A stretch of DNA of 10,804 nucleotides from Deltaproteobacteria bacterium. Its GTDB lineage: Bacteria > Desulfobacterota > DSM-4660 > Desulfatiglandales > HGW-15. Position 1 is the stretch's first letter. Each line of letters starts with the position of its first letter. The stretch spans positions 1 through 10,804 of the forward strand of contig JAFGPH010000593.1 in the NCBI GenBank assembly GCA_016926135.1. The letters run 5' to 3'. The notes beneath the pieces were generated by a model. It had not been told where the DNA came from, searched no databases, and worked only from the letters and a program-made list of their open reading frames with translations. Of this stretch, positions 1 to 6,418 are shown piece after piece. The position numbers were made by a program, and so were the translations under genes.

Positions 1-746
1 CGCTCCCAGTCATACCACCGGAGACTGGACTCCTTGATGCGAACCTCTTGAGCCTCTTTCACCAGCCCCTTGTAGTCGAGTTCGGGTTCACCACCTCCGA
101 AAGCGTTGAAAAGCGACGAAACTCTCCTCAGCATGGCCCGCACCAGCACATGGAACGGAAGTTCCGCGGTGAGCCGGTTCTCGAACTTGAGCCGCAACGG
201 GGTCTCCAGTGTGACCCGCACCTCCTTTGCCCCCCTATCAGTGTTTGGAAGGTACAACGTTTCAACGCCGTCCGTCCTGAGCAGCTTCCTCGTGCCTTCC
301 GAATAGAGGACACGCCCCCCTGCCTGCACCTGTTCCAGAACAAACCGCCCTCGACTTCCGTTCACCCGGCCGCCGATCCCTATCTTCCCCATCTGCTCAA
401 AGGCATAGACAAAGTAGGGAAGCCTCTGATTGGCTTCTCCGAAGAGGAGAAGGGAGCAATCAAAGCGCTCACCGGCATTGAATCTCCTCTCGCCCTCCAT
501 CGGAGGCTCGATCACGAAAGGGTGGACGGAATCCGGACCGCTTCGCTCGAAGACCGAACTGTAGAGGCAGGTTTCCCGGAGGATGCAGTCCGCACACTCC
601 TTGAGCTTCAGGGCGCAGACCACCCTCTTGAGGGCATGACCGAAGACACCCCGGAACGTGGAACCCTTGAAAAAGGGGAGAACCGCATGGCTTTCCAGCC
701 GGCAGATGAACCCGTATTTTGCGAAAGGCAATGTCCTTTCCACCAT
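1..746 (-). CDS. cas6: Cas6 CRISPR pre-crRNA endoribonuclease, 3' end outside the window
   Basis: Cas6 cuts the CRISPR transcript within its repeats to give crRNAs for the effector complex. The frame is open for 248 codons and runs off the left edge, so only the N-terminal and middle parts are seen; relatives are about 280-310 aa. Translation shows the signature of the PF10040-type RAMP Cas6 family: FFKGSTFRGVFGHALKR (residues 25-41), a four-cysteine cluster (C44, C51, C54, C60), HPFVIEPP, then LPYFVYAFEQMGKIGIGGR, and near the edge RWYDWE, where the family's C-terminal domain begins. The C-terminal glycine-rich loop lies outside. The ATG at 746 has AAGGAG (753-758) seven bases or so upstream. 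It follows the Lon-type protease gene on the same strand after 120 bp and is probably co-transcribed, which ties the whole operon to a CRISPR-Cas locus. The cas subtype cannot be read from this gene alone. Family call is from motif recognition, not a search. Confidence 0.86.
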   Translation of the reverse strand, partial: MVERTLPFAKYGFICRLESHAVLPFFKGSTFRGVFGHALKRVVCALKLKECADCILRETCLYSSVFERSGPDSVHPFVIEPPMEGERRFNAGERFDCSLLLFGEANQRLPYFVYAFEQMGKIGIGGRVNGSRGRFVLEQVQAGGRVLYSEGTRKLLRTDGVETLYLPNTDRGAKEVRVTLETPLRLKFENRLTAELPFHVLVRAMLRRVSSLFNAFGGGEPELDYKGLVKEAQEVRIKESSLRWYDWE

Positions 747-866
747 TCACGACTCCTTGATCACTCTCAGGTACGGCAACAATGAGACGCTTTTCAAAAA
801 AGACTTGTCTCGCGCCCGCTCCCTCCGTTCGCTAGAGCCCACAGGGATCACAGAGGGATCAAGACA

Positions 867-3014
867 TCATCGGTAGGTGAACGGGAACAGCCGCTCTGGC
901 GATTCCCAGATACAGGCCAGAACTTCCTCAAACTTCTTCTCCCGGAGCAAGGCAAAATGATCGCGATTCAGCGTCTCCGCCGATTCCCTGACCTGCTTCT
1001 CCGCCCCGGCCAGGTCTCTGAGTGAGAGGCGTTTCAGGCTCCGCAGCCCTGAGAGCGCCAGGAGCGCCATCACGTGGACCGTGGGACCCAGTTGCGATTC
1101 CAAACAGGTCTGAAGGCTCCTCTCCCAGAGGGTTTCCGCCGTCTCCCTCCGGCCCAGTGCCGCAGCAATCCTGCCCAGGTTGTGAAACCACAGCTGCATA
1201 GGGTGCTCATGGTCATCCCTGTTGGCCCCACTGCCTAGGGCCCAGTCCAAATACATGCGCCTCTCCGGGCTATCTCCCGCGTCTGCCAGAAACCGAGTCA
1301 GCACCGCGTGCTGCCATCGGGAAAGGGAATCTCGGCCCAGAAGCTCGTTCAGTTGTCCCCAGTGCTCCATCCCGAGGTAACGGAACAGGGCCTCTCTTGC
1401 TCGTTCATGTACTGCGGCATCCAGTCTCGCATAGGCGAGGTAAGAGTACTGTCGGAGCACATCTTCCTTCAGGTCGGGCACCTCACCGTCGCCGAAGGCC
1501 AGCATGGCCTTTTCGGCATAGGCCTCGCACTCTGGGAGAAACGAGGGTCCGCAGAAGCCGAAGTTCTGGCAGATCGAACCGTAGAGCTCGCCGAGGCTCC
1601 TGTCCACCCTGCATCCCCCTGCACACTGGGCCGCGTATCGGGCCTCTAGGCAACGGAGGATCGCATCCAGCTCGTCGGGAAAGGCCGGAGCGAATTCGTG
1701 GCGATTGTGTTGCAGGATAAAGCGCTGGTTCAGAAAATCAGCACAGGCATTGAGATCGGCCTTGCGCCCTTTTTCAAAGACCACTTCCCCCTTCTCAGCC
1801 CAGTAAAGAGCGCTCGGCACATCCCCGCGATGGTTGGCAAGGGCTATCCTCTGGGTGGCAAAACGCAGGGCCGTAAGGGCTGAAGTGCGGGCCATGGAAT
1901 CGAACCCATCGGAAGAGACAAGGCCCGCCGCGGCCTCTGCCCAGTCGAGCCTCCATTGCTTCAGGGCCATCTCGATTTTGTCCAAGAAGAGCGAAACGCT
2001 CCCAGGTGTACGGATAACGAGATTCATCGCATCATCCGCCCTCGCTTCCCGGCCTGCCCAGTCGAGCCATGCCGGTTCCGCGGTCTCCATGTTGTTCACG
2101 AGATCGACTGGGTTTTCGAACATATCCAGGAGACGCATCAAGTCCCGGGAACGGCCCGGCAGGTAAAGTCGGGAAAACATCCATGCCTCTTGGAGATTCT
2201 GGACCGGGACGACCTCCAGACGGGGCGAGCCCACGGGAGGTGACGCACAGGACGGATAGAGAAACACCCTGAAACCCTTTTCCTTTGCGCACAGCGCCTT
2301 CTTTTCAAGGGCTTCCACACCGCTGATCGCACCACGGGCATCTGCAAGCGCGCCCGACGCAATCACATGTTTGGGCAGAGGCTCTTTTTCGGCCACACTC
2401 AGGAATCCGAGCGCCAGGCTGAGCCCCAGGGAGGAGCCACGGATCTGTGCATCCTTTTCCGGGTCGACCAGGGGAAAACAGAAGAAAGTCGCCTCCGGTC
2501 CGAGTGCCGAAAGCCCCCGGGCAGCCGATGCCGCCGTCTCGACGGCCGATCGGCCTTCGGGATCCATGAGCACTTCGGCCCACGGCGGCCAGAGCCTCCC
2601 TCCTGCCGCCCCCGAAAGAACTCCTGCGATGAAATAGAGCAACCTTGCGTTGCCGGAGACCACGAGAACCGGCACAGCCTGCCAGCGCGCTTCGACCAAC
2701 TGCCGCCAACTCAATCCGGGAAAGTGAACCTGAAGATCCACCTCCTGCTGAAGCCAGGCCCCGAGATACCCCGAGCCGTCCATGAAGAGCAGACGGTGCA
2801 TGAGGAGATGCAGATCCAGGAACCTCTTCCAGCGAGAGCCTTCCGATTCACGAAGCCTTCTCAGCACTTCTTTCTCTTCCTTGATGCCATGCCGGGAGAA
2901 GAGCCTCCACTTCAGCGCGAAGGGATCCCCAAGGATTCTCCGAACCCCGCCGTCCTCCTGTCCCTCCACCAAGAAGAGCAGGTATGAAAGATCGCTGCGG
3001 TTCAGTTCACGCAT
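867..3014 (-). CDS. CRISPR-associated Lon-type (S16) protease with C-terminal TPR-like repeats, 715 aa
   Basis: Predicted cytoplasmic serine protease without an ATPase domain. The Lon proteolytic domain lies at about residues 115-290. DPEGRSAVETAASAARGL followed by FFCFPLVDPEKDAQIRGSSLG matches the Lon segment ending in the serine loop (GPSAG in Lon). The catalytic Ser is S195, and K238 in VEALEKKAL aligns with the Lon catalytic Lys. Their spacing, 43 residues, equals that of E. coli Lon S679/K722. The rest (about 330-715) is alpha-helical with TPR-like units, for example LGRIAAALGRRETAETLWERSLQ at about 613-635. No Walker motifs and no recognisable SAVED or CARF domain are seen. The chosen ATG at 3014 has GGGAGG (3021-3026) six bases upstream and overlaps the previous stop by 8 nt; a longer frame to 3128 exists but lies inside the previous gene. 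Neighbours suggest it is switched on by a CRISPR complex and cleaves the upstream-encoded zinc-motif protein; this is inference. The protease-fold call is good, the repeat call moderate. Confidence 0.8.
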   Translation of the reverse strand: MRELNRSDLSYLLFLVEGQEDGGVRRILGDPFALKWRLFSRHGIKEEKEVLRRLRESEGSRWKRFLDLHLLMHRLLFMDGSGYLGAWLQQEVDLQVHFPGLSWRQLVEARWQAVPVLVVSGNARLLYFIAGVLSGAAGGRLWPPWAEVLMDPEGRSAVETAASAARGLSALGPEATFFCFPLVDPEKDAQIRGSSLGLSLALGFLSVAEKEPLPKHVIASGALADARGAISGVEALEKKALCAKEKGFRVFLYPSCASPPVGSPRLEVVPVQNLQEAWMFSRLYLPGRSRDLMRLLDMFENPVDLVNNMETAEPAWLDWAGREARADDAMNLVIRTPGSVSLFLDKIEMALKQWRLDWAEAAAGLVSSDGFDSMARTSALTALRFATQRIALANHRGDVPSALYWAEKGEVVFEKGRKADLNACADFLNQRFILQHNRHEFAPAFPDELDAILRCLEARYAAQCAGGCRVDRSLGELYGSICQNFGFCGPSFLPECEAYAEKAMLAFGDGEVPDLKEDVLRQYSYLAYARLDAAVHERAREALFRYLGMEHWGQLNELLGRDSLSRWQHAVLTRFLADAGDSPERRMYLDWALGSGANRDDHEHPMQLWFHNLGRIAAALGRRETAETLWERSLQTCLESQLGPTVHVMALLALSGLRSLKRLSLRDLAGAEKQVRESAETLNRDHFALLREKKFEEVLACIWESPERLFPFTYR

Positions 3015-4179
3015 CCGTGGCCTCCCGGATGGCAGCCACATAAAGCTCCGATTCATCCATGAAAGAACCCGGGAATCTCGCCCGGAAATGCCCTTTCTCA
3101 TCGCACACGGCCTTTTCCGGAGACACAAAATCGCCGTCCCTGGTCTGCAGGAAACAGAGAACTTCCAGGATCTCCTGATCCGGGGGAGGCGAGAGGCAGC
3201 CCCCGATCACCAGACCTCCGGACTCCTCGAACCTCTCGAATACCTCTGCCTCGATGGGCTCGATCCGGATAACTCTGCCGGAGCGGACCGTGACAAGATT
3301 GGCATGGGAGACATCCCGATCCTCCGATGCCGCTGCCAGGGCGTAACGTTCCGGTGGGAACAGTGCGGTGGCAAGAGCCTGTTCTATGCTCACTGGTTCC
3401 CGCAGCCACCTGATGCCGGGAGCTTTTTCCCGGATATCGTTCACCGCCTCCCCGAGCGTGGAATATGCCAAGCGCGGGAATCCTCCCTCCAACTCGTCAA
3501 TCAGGCCGGATGCCGCCACAGAGGAGAAGACGTACCCCACCTCCACCTCCATCTCCCTGAAATAGATCCTGGGATCCTCGGAGTCCATGGGCCTTGGGTG
3601 CAAGGCCCATTCAGGATAGGCGGCCGGGTCCGATTCCAATGTTTTCAATGCTTGGAGAACGCTCTGTTCCACTCTCCAAGGCGATGGGGTCAAATCCCTC
3701 AGGCGCAGCGTGTATGTGTTCCACGCCTCCACAAACATCTCCCCCAGAGGCGACCGATCCTTTGGAAGGATCAAGTCACCCGGGCCTGCCAGGGTGACAT
3801 CGTGATAGGTCTGCGCCACCAGCACGGCGTCGGAAAGGGATTCGCTTCTTTCGAGTACGAGAACGGCAGGCGGGTTGTAGAAATACCCGTCCTTCCACCT
3901 CCCTCTTTCCTGCTTCACCAGGCAAATGCTTCCCTCGGCCGGCGGCGCTTCACGACCCTCCGGGTGGGCTTGCCCAACCATGGAGTTGATTCGGCGCGCC
4001 AGGGTGTCCCATGGCAAGTGGTCCTCTGTGTGAATGGGATCGCAATAGGGGCAAATCGATAAATGGTATTCCAGCTCTTGCGTCGGGTGCGACCGCATGT
4101 CCTCAGTGGGGCACAAGCGAAACTGCTTGGCCGTAGAGAGGGAGAGTTTTCGGCGATCTTTCATGACATTCGGGGACAA
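3007..4179 (-). CDS. Zinc-motif (anti-sigma-like) protein, candidate protease substrate, 390 aa
   Basis: Not matched to a named family. The N-terminus carries C23, H31 and then H39-x3-C43-x2-C46 (HLSICPYC), the pattern of zinc-associated anti-sigma (ZAS/zf-HC2) domains that bind and silence ECF sigma factors. Residues about 92-175 (PPAVLVLER...VLVAQTY...GPGDLILP) read as a beta-rich, possibly SH3/MazF-like barrel. The last 70 residues or so look like a beta-sandwich (GHFRARFPGSFMDESELYVAAI). There is no signal peptide and no membrane segment, unlike most anti-sigma factors, so it should be cytoplasmic. It lies directly between the sigma-like gene (22 bp gap) and the protease gene (8-nt overlap), as expected for a sigma inhibitor that the protease destroys. 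Start: TTG at 4179, eight bases after AGGAGG; the first in-frame ATG (4164) has no ribosome site at a usable distance. The gene itself is near certain, the role is inferred. Confidence 0.72.
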   Translation of the reverse strand: MSPNVMKDRRKLSLSTAKQFRLCPTEDMRSHPTQELEYHLSICPYCDPIHTEDHLPWDTLARRINSMVGQAHPEGREAPPAEGSICLVKQERGRWKDGYFYNPPAVLVLERSESLSDAVLVAQTYHDVTLAGPGDLILPKDRSPLGEMFVEAWNTYTLRLRDLTPSPWRVEQSVLQALKTLESDPAAYPEWALHPRPMDSEDPRIYFREMEVEVGYVFSSVAASGLIDELEGGFPRLAYSTLGEAVNDIREKAPGIRWLREPVSIEQALATALFPPERYALAAASEDRDVSHANLVTVRSGRVIRIEPIEAEVFERFEESGGLVIGGCLSPPPDQEILEVLCFLQTRDGDFVSPEKAVCDEKGHFRARFPGSFMDESELYVAAIREATDA

Positions 4180-4186
4180 GACACAC

Positions 4187-4195
4187 CCCTCCTGC
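4187..4195 (-). promoter_or_regulatory. Ribosome binding site that selects a TTG start
   Basis: On the minus strand AGGAGGGG precedes TTG (4179) by a normal distance, while the next in-frame ATG (4164) would be more than 20 nt away. This decides the start of the zinc-motif protein and gives a rare start codon, which would lower its translation relative to its neighbours. Confidence 0.6.
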
Positions 4196-4201
4196 TGTTT
4201 G

Positions 4202-5251
4202 TTACGGCTTGGATCGGTTCTTTTTCAAATACGAGAAAAGCGCATCCCAAAAACGGCTGATCGCCTCCTGATCCAAATCGGGAGGGGAAAGCCCGGGCAG
4301 GTCACGCAGAAAACGCTTCAGCTTGTCTCTTACCTTATCGATCGCGTAGCTGACAGAGGAAGGGGCGCTGTAACCCAACTCCACAGCCGTCTCGGCAAGG
4401 CTCCGCCCCTCTCCGCAGTGAAGCCAAAGCGCAACCCCCTCTTTCGCGGTAAGGCACGCACCGAGTTTCTCGGCACACTCAACCAACTTCTCCTCATCAA
4501 GCGGGAGGGTATCGGGCAGGGGCCGGTCGTCCTTCAGTGCGTCGACTGGATCCGATGCATCGGGGGCCGCCTCGATGCGTTTCTCGCTGCCGAGTTCCAC
4601 GAAAAGCGCGATCCAATCCACGAACGATCGCACCGGAACCCACAGGGCCTTGCCTCCCCAAATGGCAGAGATCTCCCTCCAGAAGTGCCTCGCAAGTGCG
4701 AGAATCGTATCCGAGTGTTTCAGATCGTCGTAGGCCAATGAAGAGGGCACGGTGTCGGGCAAACCGATGACCCCGTAATCGCTTTCCGAGAGATCCGGGA
4801 TGGACACGCTATTCCCCATCAGGCTGAAGCGCGTTCCCTCCTTTTGAGCCGATCCCTCCCGCAGAAACTCGGGACTCGACCTCATGGAATCGACCGTGCG
4901 CTTGTAAAAATACCTCCAGCGGTCACTCTCCCGCTTTCTGGTGGCATCCAGCCAGTCCTGCATGAACCCGTGTTGCAGGACCCAGCCCGCTTTGGAACCG
5001 GCGAGAAGGAGTTTCTCCTGGATCCCACGCCTGTTTTCCAGAATGAAAATGACGAGCTGAGACTCGACGTCAGCCAGGAAGGCCCCGTTCTCCAGCGCGG
5101 GCGCCGCCTCATGCCCGATGAAGGCGAAGGAGTACCTCTTCTCCCTTGCTCTTCGTAACACGGACCGGGCGGCACGCCTGATCAACGACCGCGCCTCTTC
5201 GGTCGCGAGCCACGCGCGAATGATGTCTTCCCTCTCAGTCCCTTTGTTCAT
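4202..5251 (-). CDS. Sigma-factor-like DNA-binding protein, 349 aa
   Basis: Probable RNA-polymerase sigma factor of an unusual, long type. Residues about 255-316 (LTAKEGVALWLHCGEGRSLAETAVELGYSAPSSVSYAIDKVRDKLKRFL) have the layout of sigma region 4: a helix, then a helix-turn-helix and a basic recognition helix. Residues about 60-125 (DVESQLVIFILE...KLLLAGSKAGWVLQHGFMQDWLDATRKRESDRWRYFYKRTVDSM) resemble region 2 by helix pattern and aromatic/basic content, but weakly. The 130-residue linker is longer than in ECF sigma factors (about 180-200 aa in total). The ATG at 5251 overlaps the end of the preceding gene by 17 nt, with GGAGG 12 bases or so upstream. The frame stays open to 5620, but that extension is antisense-like arginine/serine-rich sequence in another gene's territory. 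Followed after 22 bp by the ZAS-motif protein, the classical sigma/anti-sigma order. An HTH transcription regulator of another kind is the main alternative. Confidence 0.66.
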   Translation of the reverse strand: MNKGTEREDIIRAWLATEEARSLIRRAARSVLRRAREKRYSFAFIGHEAAPALENGAFLADVESQLVIFILENRRGIQEKLLLAGSKAGWVLQHGFMQDWLDATRKRESDRWRYFYKRTVDSMRSSPEFLREGSAQKEGTRFSLMGNSVSIPDLSESDYGVIGLPDTVPSSLAYDDLKHSDTILALARHFWREISAIWGGKALWVPVRSFVDWIALFVELGSEKRIEAAPDASDPVDALKDDRPLPDTLPLDEEKLVECAEKLGACLTAKEGVALWLHCGEGRSLAETAVELGYSAPSSVSYAIDKVRDKLKRFLRDLPGLSPPDLDQEAISRFWDALFSYLKKNRSKP

Positions 5252-5723
5252 GCCGGATACAGTCCTCCGGCACCTCGCCCATGAAGCGAAGGCGTGATGC
5301 GGCCGACGACGGGATATTGAGGCGAATCTTGTCGACAAGATAGGAATGCCTGTCCATGGTGTGCCCGGTGTGAAGCAGACAGCATCCCTTTTGAATGAAC
5401 CGGAATATCCGCTCATTGAACGGTTTCTTCGATGAACACGGGCAGACCCGAAAACCTGTATTTTCTGGAAGTGCCTTGATTGCGAAAACGGGATGAGTAC
5501 CTGAACTCCGTTTGGCCGGGAATCGACCGCCGGTCCACCGGAAAGCCAGTTTGTCCCGGAGCCCACGAAAGAGCATTCGCTCTTTCCAGTACGGGAGCGG
5601 GAGGCCGGTGACGACACCAAGGATGCTTTCGAGATCCCTTTCCGCCGTCATGGTTCGGGGGAGAGATGACCAGAGGCTGGACGGTTGCAGCGAATTCACA
5701 CAAGGATGGTTCTTTTTCCCCAT
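5235..5723 (-). CDS. Uncharacterised first protein of the CRISPR-protease operon, 162 aa
   Basis: Not recognised. The C-terminal half, from THPVFAIKAL (about residue 75) through FRVCPCSS, FIQKGCCLLHTGHTMDRHSYLVDKIRLNIP and LRFMGEVPEDCI, is beta-rich with a spacing that recalls PemK/MazF-like barrels; this is a guess from pattern only. The frame is preferred over the overlapping one read by the sigma-gene extension because it is less arginine-rich and ends in a 17-nt overlap with the sigma-like ATG, typical of coupled genes. Starts possible at 5738, 5723 and 5651. The one at 5723 is chosen because GAGGT lies eight bases before it; the other two lack a clear site. It is the promoter-proximal gene, so it may be a regulator, adaptor or a further protease target. 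Confidence 0.55.
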   Translation of the reverse strand: MGKKNHPCVNSLQPSSLWSSLPRTMTAERDLESILGVVTGLPLPYWKERMLFRGLRDKLAFRWTGGRFPAKRSSGTHPVFAIKALPENTGFRVCPCSSKKPFNERIFRFIQKGCCLLHTGHTMDRHSYLVDKIRLNIPSSAASRLRFMGEVPEDCIRHEQRD

Positions 5724-5799
5724 AGGGCCGAACCTCATGACAAGGGGTTCGCACGGATAAATGGGCTAAGTGAATGCGATTAGTCTGGTCTTTTGTTAT

Positions 5800-5828
5800 G
5801 CTATATGCTCGTGGTCCTTAAATTTCAA
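5800..5828 (-). promoter_or_regulatory. Candidate promoter of the leftward CRISPR-protease operon
   Basis: Minus strand: TTGAAA (5823-5828) as -35, 17 bp spacer, TATAGC (5800-5805) as -10. Transcription would begin near 5793, about 70 nt before the first start codon (5723). The spacing is ideal; the -10 matches the vegetative consensus at four of six bases. Not proof of use, and an alternative-sigma promoter could overlap it. Confidence 0.5.
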
Positions 5829-5888
5829 TCAGGGAAACCCTGATTCTCGTCGGGCGAAAACCCTGAAAACCGACGGGGAAAACCCTTA
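5827..5888. promoter_or_regulatory. Palindrome and three phased GAAA(A)CCCT iterons next to the promoter
   Basis: AATCAGGGAAACCCTGATT (5827-5845) is a perfect palindrome with 8-bp arms around AAA and overlaps the edge of the -35 element. Its GAAACCCT core recurs as GAAAACCCT at 5856-5864 and 5878-5886. The three CCCT ends are 23 and 22 bp apart, about two helical turns. CGTCGG (5848-5853) and CCGACG (5870-5875) form a further inverted pair. The layout fits an operator for a multimeric regulator. Confidence 0.45.
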
Positions 5889-5891
5889 GAA

Positions 5892-5915
5892 CAGAGGACA
5901 GAGGTCGGAGGACAG
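5892..5915. repeat. Heptamer repeat cluster 1 (CAGAGGN)
   Basis: CAGAGGA, CAGAGGT, CGGAGGA and CAG follow one another with exact 7-bp period. Related clusters lie at 6123-6171 and 7709-7756. Such degenerate heptamer tracts are a common intergenic feature in some bacterial groups and give false reading frames. Confidence 0.7.
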
Positions 5916-6054
5916 CGAAAAACCAATCCCGAAGAGAAGCGGCGAGATATCCGCTTCGCTTCGACAGGCAGTAGGGAGTAATCAGTATGCATTTTCGTCT
6001 GCCAAGTCTTCCGGCCTCTTTGCCAATGACATGTGTCCCCCTCAAAGCACAAAA

Positions 6055-6087
6055 CCCCATTCTCTTCCCATGGGATGAGAAATGGGG
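6055..6087. terminator. Strong hairpin, possible terminator on the minus strand
   Basis: CCCCATT (6055-6061) pairs with AATGGGG (6081-6087). CTC (6062-6064) pairs with GAG (6077-6079) across a one-base bulge, and TCCCATGGGA (6066-6075) is itself a palindrome. Read on the minus strand the stem is followed by TTTTG, a short T run. It lies about 330 bp after the fic stop, so it could end that transcript. Four Ts make it a weak intrinsic terminator. Confidence 0.35.
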
Positions 6088-6122
6088 CCTGCTTCCTCAT
6101 TTGCCGCACCCCCGTCGAAAGC

Positions 6123-6171
6123 CAGTGAAAAAAAGCCAGTGATCAGAAATCAACGGTCAGAGGTCAGTAAA
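6123..6171. repeat. Heptamer repeat cluster 2
   Basis: Seven in-phase 7-bp units, five of them clear: CAGTGAT, CAGAAAT, CAACGGT, CAGAGGT and CAGTAAA (6137-6171), preceded by CAGTGAA and a degraded unit. It sits inside direct-repeat copy A. Confidence 0.65.
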
Positions 6172-6324
6172 CGGGTTGACAGGTGCCAAATTCTTAAAAA
6201 GAGACTATTTTTTATCTCTAGAAGGGGGTTATGTCAAGAGGTTTGGCTCACTCCCCCCTCACCCACTTCTTCGGCCGGCAGCAATGGCAGCCTCCTGGTT
6301 CGCAATCGCACGAATCCGATCTCT

Positions 6325-6413
6325 CATGTCCACGTAATGGACATGAAAAAAGAACGTGTCTACGAAATCGAGCAAGTTCGACACGTTTCTTTGACGTGTC
6401 GATACCATCGACA
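6325..6413. repeat. Alternating inverted boxes after the fic gene
   Basis: Three successive inverted pairs: CATGTCCA (6325-6332) with TGGACATG (6338-6345); AACGTGTC (6353-6360) with GACACGTT (6380-6387); TGTCGAT (6397-6403) with ATCGACA (6407-6413). All six arms are variants of one box, roughly CRTGTCNA, in alternating orientation. They end six bases before the fic stop codon. The block could fold into three hairpins (transcript end, REP-like element) or bind a regulator. The remaining bases of 6253-6324 show nothing recognisable. Confidence 0.55.
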
Positions 6414-6418
6414 TGTTG

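Larger units (their letters stand above)
6027..6252. repeat. Diverged 226-bp direct repeat, copy A (left of fic)
   Basis: Shares ordered landmarks with 7615-7840: TGACATGTGT at the left end, ACAAAACCCCA, GAGAAATG, CATATG/CATTTG-like sequence before a CACCC motif, a heptamer-repeat tract, GTGCCAA, GTCAAGA and GCTCACT at the right end. Offsets within the two copies agree to within 3 bp and total length is identical (226 bp). Left of this, 5916-6026 holds only a 7-bp hairpin, GAAGCGG (5936-5942) with CCGCTTC (5951-5957), and no supported gene. Confidence 0.7.

Noticed and set aside
48..785. 245-aa plus-strand frame
   Set aside because: It is the antisense of cas6, whose minus-strand translation carries clear family motifs; the plus product is Pro/His/Arg-rich and matches nothing.
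747..866. Possible terminator or small gene between the protease gene and cas6
   Set aside because: The 120-bp gap shows repeated GATCCCT and a T-rich patch but no convincing hairpin plus T run, and no coding frame.
2782..4062. 426-aa plus-strand frame
   Set aside because: Antisense to the end of the zinc-motif gene and the start of the protease gene; low-complexity Arg/Pro/His composition typical of a shadow frame in GC-rich DNA.
5252..5620. 123-residue N-terminal extension of the sigma-like protein
   Set aside because: Overlaps the 162-aa gene almost completely, is Arg/Ser-rich, and the ATG at 5251 gives a normal coupled start.
5821..5850. Single CRISPR repeat, suggested by ATTGAAA next to a palindrome on the minus strand
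   Set aside because: No second full copy at repeat-spacer distance; the similarity to CRISPR repeat ends is short and the palindrome fits an operator better.
5818..6060. 80-94-aa minus-strand frames upstream of the operon
   Set aside because: They read through heptamer repeats, hairpins and the iteron block and have no ribosome site or family features.
6290..6325. Possible tRNA T-arm (GGTTCGCAATCGC...)
   Set aside because: No acceptor, D or anticodon arm can be built around it.
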